Assembly: GCA_026985945.1 (NCBI GenBank)
Contig: JALSPN010000209.1
Coordinates: forward strand, 1 to 8,196
DNA from: Thermodesulfobacteriales bacterium
Lineage (GTDB): Bacteria; Desulfobacterota; Thermodesulfobacteria; Thermodesulfobacteriales; Thermodesulfatatoraceae
Length of the DNA: 8,196 nt
Direction: 5' to 3'
A program made the translations under genes and the position numbers. A model generated the notes under the pieces. The model saw nothing but the letters and a program-made list of their open reading frames with translations. It was not told where the DNA came from and did no database searches. Of this stretch, positions 1 through 6,484 are shown one piece after another. Positions within the stretch are counted from its first letter, which is position 1. Each line of letters starts with the position of its first letter.

Positions 1-3000
1 CTTTACCACCTTTACGGCTGCTATTTTGTATTCAGGGGTGTGAACTTCAGTGTCAATTCCCGGACTGGTAAGAAGATTGGTCAGCGGATCTTCAAAATGA
101 AAATCCATAAAGATTGTCCCCGGCCGCACCCGGGTAGTGATATGGGCGCGAGCATAGACCTCACCACGAGGAGTAATTATTTTTACAGGATCTCTTTCTC
201 TGATACGCAATTTGCGTGCATCTTTGGGATTAATTTCCACCAACTCTTCAGGTAAATACTCCCAGAGCCCTTCCACTCTTCTGGTCATGGAACCGCAATT
301 GTAGTGTGGAAGTCGCCTTCCCGTGATAAGGAGGAAAGGATAGTCCGCATCCGGTTTGTCTTCTGACCCCCAATATTTGGGGATGGCAAAAAAGCCCTTG
401 CCGTTTTCCCTTGAGAACCTTTCTTTAAACATAAGTTCCGTTCCAGGATGTTTTTCATCTGGCACCGGCCAGCAGAGGCTTTCTTTTTCCAGACGTTCGT
501 AGGTAATACCGGAAAAACTGGGCATAATACGACGCATTTCTTCGAAAATATCCTCTGAAGAGTTATATCCCATGTCATATCCCAAACGTCTGGAAACTTC
601 AGCTATAATTTTCCAGTCCGGCCAGGCCTCTCCGGGTGGTTCAACAAGTTTACGAATACGCTGCACTCTCCTTTCACCATTATCGGTAGTGCCATCTTTT
701 TCGAAAAGACAGGCTGCCGGTAAAACCACATGGGCAAAATCAGCTGTTTTAGGCCAGAAAATATCCTGCACCACCAGGAGATCGAGTTTGCTTAAGGCCT
801 CATGCACTCGCTTGAGATTTCCGTGCGTAATGGCTACATCATAACCCACCACATAAAGGGCCTTAAAACGGCCTTCCAGAGCTTCCTTATACATCATAGT
901 CTCTGTGAGACCGGCCTTTTCGGGAAGAGGCACTCCCCAGATGTCCTCAAATTTTTTACGCACCAGAGGATCAGCCGGTTTCTGGTAGCCCGGGAGGGTA
1001 TAGGGAAGGGCCCCCATATCACAGGCCCCCTGGACATTGTTTTGCCCTCGCAAAGGCATCGCCCCGGTGCCAGGCCGGCCCACGTGTCCACAGAGGAGGG
1101 CTAAATTGGCAAGGGCCATGGCCCCCTGACTTCCGCTCCGGTGCTCTGTAACCCCCAGGCCCCAAAAAATCAGAGCCTTTTCCGCTCGTGCGTAAAGATG
1201 GGCCAGGTGGACAATGTGTTCCCTTCTGATGCCGGTTATCCGTTCTACCCGTTCCAGTGGCCATTCTGAAAGGATATAGTTCGCATAAGCTTCAAAATTT
1301 TCCGTCCGTTTTTCGATGAATTCCTGGCGATAAAGTTCTTCTTTTAGAATTACGTAAGCCAGCCCGTTGGCCAGGGGAACATTGGTCCCTGGTTTAAGGG
1401 GGAGCCAGAGAATGGCCTTCTCCGCCAGTTCAGTCTTGCGGGGATCAACTACTACCAGCTTAAGCCCGCGCCTTAAGGCCCGTAAAATCCTTCCTCCTAT
1501 GACCGGATGAGCTTCCGTGGTATTTGCCCCCCAGAGAAGAAGGAGTTCTGCCCGTTCCAGTTCGTCAAAAGGACCGGTAGCTGCTCCCGAACCGAAGGTG
1601 GCCGCAAGACCTGCGACCGAAGGAGCATGTCAGACCCGGGCCGGGTTATCCACATTGTGAGTCCCAATTACCGCCCTGGCAAATTTTTGGGCTACATAAG
1701 TATCCTCATTGGTAGTTCTTGCCGAACAAAGGACCCCTATGGCCTGAGGACCATATTTGGCCTTGATTTCTTTAAGCCTTTCTGCCACAAAATCAAGGGC
1801 CTCATCCCAGGAGACTTCCCGAAAGGCCTCATCCCGATGTCTTCTCAAAAGAGGCTTTTTCAGACGCTCTGGATGACGATAAAAGGTATAGCCGAAACGG
1901 CCTTTCACACATAGATCTCCGTAATTGGGGGGCCCTTCCGCCGCGGTGACTTCAAGTATGCTCCCGTTTTTGGTGCGGGCAATCAAATTGCACCCTGTCC
2001 CGCAATAAGGACATACCGTGCGGACTTCTTTTGTTTCTCTGGGGGTAAAGGGGACAGTAGAATCTTTGCGGGTTAAGGCTCCGGTAGGGCAGATATCTAC
2101 ACAGGCTCCGCAAGAAACACAATCTTCGGTAAAAGTAAAGTGAATCTCCTCTTCAGGGCTTCCTTGATCGAAAATAGTGAGCTCAATGCCTCCGTAGTTG
2201 CAGACTCGCACGCAGCGATAACAGCCTACGCACTTGTTAGAATCTACCTCTATAAAAAGATGATCGGTCTCAAGTTTGTATTTGGCTCTTTTACGACCTT
2301 TGGTAGCAGCAACATTTTCCCTGATGAGGAGATCCCGGAAACTACATTTATGAAAACCTAAACAACCACACTTAAGACACCTTTCTGCCTCTTTACGGGC
2401 CTGCTCTTCGGAAAAGGTGGCCAAAACCTCACTGAAATTGTCTTTACGAGAGTCAAGCGGTATTTCCGGGGGTTTTTCTCTGGGAAGAGAGGGAAAATCG
2501 GCGTAAAAATCCACATCTATTTCTTCCATACGGCGGCCGCGATTAAAGTCAAACTTTACGCTCACGGTGCTCTTTTTGGCCTTTTCTCCCGTTAAATAGC
2601 GATGGATATCTTCTGCCGCCCTTCTAGCAGAGGCCACCGCCTGAATCACCGTTTTGGGCCCGGTAACAAAATCTCCCCCGGCCCATACCCCGGAAATGTT
2701 AGTGCTCCCAGAGGGCGACACCTTGAGCATCCCCTTAGGGTTGGTGGCCAGTTGGGCTTCAATTTCTCCAAACTGGGTGAAGTTCGTGGAAGGCTCTTCT
2801 CCCCAGGCCCTCACCACCAGATCAAAAACCATTTCCTGTTCTGTGCCTTCCACCGGAACTACTTTTCGCCCTTTGGTCTTGTCCGGCTCGGAAAGACGGG
2901 TTCGGGCGATTAGGACTTTGTAAACGTCACCTTCCAGAAAAATCTTTAAAGGAGTAGCCATCAAAAAGAGTTTTACCCCTTCCCTTTCCGCCTCCCTTAT

Positions 3001-4083
3001 TTCCCTTTGTGGAGCCGGCATTTCCATACGGGATCTGGGATAAAGAAGAGTTACCTCCGAACCAAGCCTTACAAGACTTCGGGCCACATCAATGGCCGTA
3101 TAACCTGCGCCCATTACCAAGACCTTGCGAGGAGGTTCTATTAATTCCCCCTTTTTCAAACGGTAAAGGAGCTCCAGCCCGGAGGTGGCTTTTTCTTCTC
3201 CGGGAACCTCGTGCCCCCGGCAGTTAGAGGCTCCAATGGCCAGAAAAACAGCTTCAAAACCCTGTTCGAAAAGGTCCTTGAGAGTAAAATCACGCCCCCA
3301 GGCCTTTTGAGGACGAAAAGAGATACCAAGATTAAGTATTCCCTGAACTTCTTTTCGTAACACCTCTTTAGAGAGCTTAAAATCAGGAATGGCCCAGCGA
3401 GGCATTCCTCCCGGCTCTTCGCGAGCATCAAAAATGGTTACCTCGTGACCTTTGAGACGAAGATAGTAGGCAGCGGTCAAGCCCGCAGGGCCGGCACCTA
3501 CGATGGCGACTTTTTTACCGGTAGGAGGGGCCATTTCAGGTTTGAGTTCTCCGTGTTCAAGACCCCAATCGGCCACAAAACGTTTGAGGTGATTGATGGC
3601 TACCGGGGCATCCACAACCGCCCGCCGGCAACGAGGTTCACAAAAGCGGGGACAAATTCTGCCCACCGTAGCAGGCAGAGGAAGCTTCTCTTTAATCAAA
3701 CTCAGGGCTGAAGCGTATTCTCCACGAGCAATAAAGGCGATATAGCCCTGAATGTTAAGACCACCCGGGCAAGGAATACTACACGGTGCCTTGCAATCCC
3801 CATAGTGGTTCAAAACCAGGGTTTCCAGCTTGTTACGCCTTACTTTTCGCACCGTTTCGGTATCAGTCAGGATCTTAAGGCCATCTTCCACAGGGGTGAC
3901 ACAGGAACGCACAAGCCCTTTCCCTTCCACCTCCACCACACACATTCCACAGGGGACCGGTGGCTCGTCTTTTCCCGGAAGATGACAAAGGGTGGGGACT
4001 TCTATCCCCGCCGCCCTCAGAGCCTCAAGGATGGTTTGGCCTGCTGTGGCCTGAATTTCCTGCCCGTTAACCAAAAGCTTCAT
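1..4083 (-). CDS. fdhA: Selenocysteine-containing formate dehydrogenase fused to a GltD/NfnB-like NAD(P)H oxidoreductase module (C-terminus cut by window edge)
   Basis: Interconverts CO2 and formate, probably with NAD(P)H as electron partner; in this locus it would supply formate to the methyl branch of the Wood-Ljungdahl pathway. No signal peptide is seen, so it should be cytoplasmic. Domains in order: NuoG-type [2Fe-2S] (C33, C45, C48, C61); GltD-like N-terminal FeS segment (H93, C97, C101, C105, C144, C148, C152); FAD site GAGPAG at 196-201; NAD(P) site GAGYTA at 325-330; closing GGD at 479-481; Cys group C569/572/574/580; two [4Fe-4S] ferredoxin motifs (C618/621/624/628 and C655/658/661/665); molybdopterin oxidoreductase from about 688, with cluster ligands C691/694/698/725 and K727. 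The catalytic residue is Sec818, encoded by TGA at 1630-1632, followed by H819; R1012 lies in LRGQNNVQGACD. These match E. coli FdhF U140, H141, R333 and K44. After the TGA, 543 codons stay open to the edge; the end resembles a normal FdhA C-terminus, so few residues are missing. The ATG start has AGGAGG (4088-4093) upstream. The metal, Mo or W, cannot be told from sequence. Confidence 0.95.
1600..1618 (-). promoter_or_regulatory. Bacterial SECIS element in the fdhA coding sequence
   Basis: On the minus strand GGTCGCA (1618-1612) pairs with TGCGGCC (1606-1600) over all 7 positions, with one U-G wobble, around the five-base loop GGUCU (1611-1607). The hairpin begins 11 nt after the UGA. Both this spacing and the GGUCU loop match the E. 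coli fdhF SECIS, which is recognised by SelB. It should direct Sec-tRNA insertion at 1630-1632. Confidence 0.93.
1630..1632 (-). other. In-frame UGA read as selenocysteine (residue 818 of FdhA)
   Basis: The codon lies between ...DNPARV and HAPSVAGL. This is the signature around the metal-ligating Sec or Cys of formate dehydrogenases (RV-U-H-x-PSVAGL in E. coli FdhF). Homology runs without a frame change on both sides: the Fe-S/pterin N-terminal part is upstream, and the catalytic Arg motif and C-terminal dinucleotide-binding domain are downstream. The host must therefore carry selA, selB, selC and selD elsewhere. A plain nonsense mutation is unlikely given the SECIS hairpin that follows. Confidence 0.96.
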
Positions 4084-4087
4084 AGCC

Positions 4088-4093
4088 CCTCCT
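4088..4093 (-). promoter_or_regulatory. Shine-Dalgarno site of fdhA
   Basis: AGGAGG ends 4 nt before the ATG at 4083-4081, which is a short spacing (the flanking GGGG can also pair with 16S rRNA). It fixes the fdhA start. It lies about 14 nt after the intergenic hairpin, whose C-rich arm could also pair with the adjacent GGGGC. Confidence 0.75.
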
Positions 4094-4101
4094 CACCTTG
4101 C

Positions 4102-4125
4102 AAAAATGGGGGGCAATAGCCCCCC
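4102..4125 (-). terminator. Intrinsic terminator-like hairpin between acsE and fdhA
   Basis: On the minus strand GGGGGGC (4125-4119), loop TATT (4118-4115) and GCCCCCC (4114-4108) form a perfect 7-bp GC stem, followed after one A by five T residues (4106-4102). It lies 30 nt after the acsE stop, as expected of a Rho-independent terminator. Only about 18 nt separate the T-run from the fdhA start, so no separate fdhA promoter fits between them. It is therefore either a partial terminator (attenuator) that lowers fdhA expression relative to acs genes, an mRNA-stabilising or processing hairpin, or a full terminator with an fdhA promoter inside the acsE 3' end. The T-run is short, which favours read-through. 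Confidence 0.65.
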
Positions 4126-4155
4126 TCAAAGATCTCTTTCCGTACCGGTTAGTTT

Positions 4156-5052
4156 CTACAATTCGAGCCAGGATTCGGAGAAAATGGTCTTACCCAGTAA
4201 GACCCGTGTGGTCTTGTAGATTTCGAGCTCCTTGGGAGAAAGGGATTTAGGATCCGGCTCATCTCCGTCCATAATATCGTGCACCAGCTTTACCCACTCG
4301 GGGTGTTTCCCCTTGGCAATTTCTACGAGTTCTTTGTCATAAACATTCAAAATAGCGGAGTAGATGTTGTATTTCATGAGCATCATGAGGTAAACCCGAT
4401 CGAGATAAGGACGCAGGTGCTTGGGCACCCCGTTAGAAACGTTAGAAAGACCAATAGTGCTTTTGGCACCAGGAGCTATGTCCTGAAGCATGGAAAGGAA
4501 CTCAAGGCCTGCCAAAATTTGCTCCGCCCCTAAAGTGATAGGGGTGGCGATAGGATCCACCCAGATCTTTTCGTTAGGGATCCCCGCTTCATTCAAGGCC
4601 ATTACCAGATCTACCGCCATGGCTGCCCGTTCGTTAGCATCCCGCGGCATACCTTCCGGCCCCCAGAGGAGGGCTACCACATCACAGCCTGCTTCAGCAG
4701 CTACCGGAATGAGCTTCTCCATGCGCTCAGGTTGGGCAGAAATAGAATTCATGAGCACCGAACTGGGGTCTTTGGCGGCCTTGATCCCGGCAATCATGGC
4801 TTCAGGGTTGGTAGTATCAAGAGAAATAGGGGTATCGACTACCTCCTGGACGGTCTTCACTATCCAGGCCGCAAGCTCCGGCCCGTCTTTTTTCGCCGGC
4901 CCAATATTGAGATCGAGGTAATCTGCCCCGAGTTCCGTCTCTTCCTTGGCCATTTTTTGGATGGGCTCCGGGTTCCTTTCCTTCATGGCTGGGCCAATGG
5001 TTTGAGACATGATGTTGATAGATTCTGCAATACAAACTACCGTCTGGCTCAT
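4156..5052 (-). CDS. acsE: Methyltetrahydrofolate:corrinoid/iron-sulfur protein methyltransferase (AcsE)
   Basis: Transfers the methyl group of 5-methyltetrahydrofolate to Co(I) of the corrinoid iron-sulfur protein, the last step of the methyl branch; soluble. The 298-residue protein is a pterin-binding (DHPS-like) TIM barrel. Visible family motifs are DLNIGP near 47-52, SLDTTNPEA (D79), MNS (N102), DP (D166) and GLSNVSNG (N204). By my reading these correspond to the Moorella thermoacetica AcsE pterin-site residues D75, N96, D160 and N199. It is about 36 residues longer than the 262-residue Moorella protein; most of the excess is one Asp/Glu/Lys-rich insertion around residues 247-280, just before the final TTRVLLGKTIF helix. 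The ATG start has AAGGAGG (5065-5059) 6 nt upstream. It lies 40 bp after acsC with no terminator, so it is very likely co-transcribed with it. Other MeTr-type methyltransferases are the alternative, but the acs context decides. Confidence 0.93.
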   Translation of the reverse strand: MSQTVVCIAESINIMSQTIGPAMKERNPEPIQKMAKEETELGADYLDLNIGPAKKDGPELAAWIVKTVQEVVDTPISLDTTNPEAMIAGIKAAKDPSSVLMNSISAQPERMEKLIPVAAEAGCDVVALLWGPEGMPRDANERAAMAVDLVMALNEAGIPNEKIWVDPIATPITLGAEQILAGLEFLSMLQDIAPGAKSTIGLSNVSNGVPKHLRPYLDRVYLMMLMKYNIYSAILNVYDKELVEIAKGKHPEWVKLVHDIMDGDEPDPKSLSPKELEIYKTTRVLLGKTIFSESWLEL

Positions 5053-5092
5053 CTAACCCCTCCTTGCTGTTTTTAATAGCTTTTTGCCCCCT

Positions 5093-6445
5093 TTAAGCGG
5101 CTTTCCACTCCTTAAGAAACGAAGGAAGACCGCTGGCTTCTCGCGGGCCTATAATGATTTCCCAATCCGGAAGTTCCTCCTCCAGCTCACCTTTGATAGA
5201 AGCCAGATAACCGGGGATGATTAGTTTGCGATGTTTGACTTTCTCTGCAATACCACTTTTTTTGACAAATTCGGCAATGGTATCAGCCCCGAATTTCCCC
5301 GCTGCCCAGGCGGTAAGGACCGAAAGGCCCTCGGTATCCTTGATAAGAAGCCAGGTTGGCACCCGGCTCCCTTCAATTTCACCAGAGACGATAAAATAGG
5401 TCAGGGCAAAATTACAGGTGATACAGACGGGAGACTCTTCGTTCGGCCCATTGATAGGATAGATCCCCTCTTCCACCACCAGCGGCCTCTGAGGATCCGT
5501 AAAAATGTTCATACGCTCCACCATGAGCGGGTAGAGCAGGTCTCCCCGAAAATCGGAAAGAATAATCATCCCAGCATATTTGGCCACCAGGACAGAGGCT
5601 ATCATGTATTCGGCCACGATGTTTTCTGTATAACGATAAGGGAAAGTAATACTTGGAAATCCAAAGGGTTTAAAACGTTTTTTAATGGCCGCCCGCCTCA
5701 TAATGACCTGGTCTTCGTAAAGCTCGCGCACTCCCCGTGCCCCGGTATCCAGCACCAGGTCCTTGAGGCCTTCTTTCATCAATTCTTCTGAAATTCTGGC
5801 TGCTTCCGCCAGCGAATCCCCCTTAATCGCCAGTGGAAAACCTACTTCTTTGGCCAGGGCCGCCATTTCTTTGTAATTGTCCATCGTGGCTCCGTAAAGG
5901 AGGGCCCTGTGCTCACCACACTCTTTAGCCCCGGCTTCAAGGACTTCTTTCTTTTCACTCATAAGGACCAGAACCGCTTCCGGAACCTCCGTTCGCACTT
6001 TCTTCACCAGAGAGGCAAAAGCTTGCGGATCTCCCCCCCGGTCCTCTACCGCTATCACCTCCGCCTCAAGTTTTACCCCTACCCTCTCCCAGCGATATTT
6101 CTTGAATTTTGCAAACCGCTCCGAGATCTCATCTTCAGACATCTCAGTATGGATCAGGATCCCGATCCCGGGGGGATGTTCAAAGCGCTTTTCATGACGG
6201 AAAAGGACCGTTTCTCCTCCGACAGCCAGCACGTGATCTCCACTTCCGAGTTTCACAGTCCGGATAGGAGGAGCTGAGGCTTCAGCGATCTTTTCTTTGA
6301 CTTCTTCGGAAACATAAGGGCAGGCGGCAATATCAGCCTGCCCTGCCGCGACTTTCATGGCAAAAGCCAGACAGGTAGGAAACCCACATTCTTTACAATT
6401 CTTTTTAGGGAGCATGCCGAGAATCTGAATACCGGTTAAACCCAT
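5093..6445 (-). CDS. acsC: Corrinoid iron-sulfur protein large (gamma) subunit of the acetyl-CoA synthase system
   Basis: Carries the methyl group on a cobamide from AcsE to the A-cluster of AcsB; works as a heterodimer with AcsD. At 450 residues it matches the usual length (about 446). The N-terminal [4Fe-4S] domain shows C17-x2-C20-x4-C25-x16-C42, the cluster that reductively reactivates Co(II). A TIM-barrel domain covers roughly 90-320. The C-terminal corrinoid-binding domain (about 325-450) includes NFALTYF, the SRVPTW segment, DTEGLSVLTA, KLIIPG and GPREASGLPSFL, all typical of the family. An uncommon-looking CITC pair sits at C341/C344, at the start of that domain. The ATG start has AAAAGGGG (6460-6453) about 7 nt upstream. 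It follows acsB by 39 bp, indicating one operon. The partner gene acsD is not adjacent on the 3' side, where acsE follows directly, so it should lie upstream of acsB or elsewhere. Confidence 0.95.
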   Translation of the reverse strand: MGLTGIQILGMLPKKNCKECGFPTCLAFAMKVAAGQADIAACPYVSEEVKEKIAEASAPPIRTVKLGSGDHVLAVGGETVLFRHEKRFEHPPGIGILIHTEMSEDEISERFAKFKKYRWERVGVKLEAEVIAVEDRGGDPQAFASLVKKVRTEVPEAVLVLMSEKKEVLEAGAKECGEHRALLYGATMDNYKEMAALAKEVGFPLAIKGDSLAEAARISEELMKEGLKDLVLDTGARGVRELYEDQVIMRRAAIKKRFKPFGFPSITFPYRYTENIVAEYMIASVLVAKYAGMIILSDFRGDLLYPLMVERMNIFTDPQRPLVVEEGIYPINGPNEESPVCITCNFALTYFIVSGEIEGSRVPTWLLIKDTEGLSVLTAWAAGKFGADTIAEFVKKSGIAEKVKHRKLIIPGYLASIKGELEEELPDWEIIIGPREASGLPSFLKEWKAA

Positions 6446-6484
6446 CTCTCTACCCCTTTTGAACTAAAAGTTATGGTGCCACCC

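Noticed and set aside
1630..1632. Stop codon that could make fdhA a pseudogene or two separate genes
   Set aside because: The TGA is at the exact catalytic Sec position, the frame continues unchanged for 543 codons with all family motifs, and a SECIS hairpin with the known loop and spacing follows.
1507..1914. Open frame of 135 codons on the plus strand across the Sec region
   Set aside because: Antisense to the strongly conserved catalytic part of fdhA; its composition follows from the codons of the other strand.
5231..5791. Open frame of 186 codons on the plus strand
   Set aside because: Antisense to acsC and without any recognisable motif.
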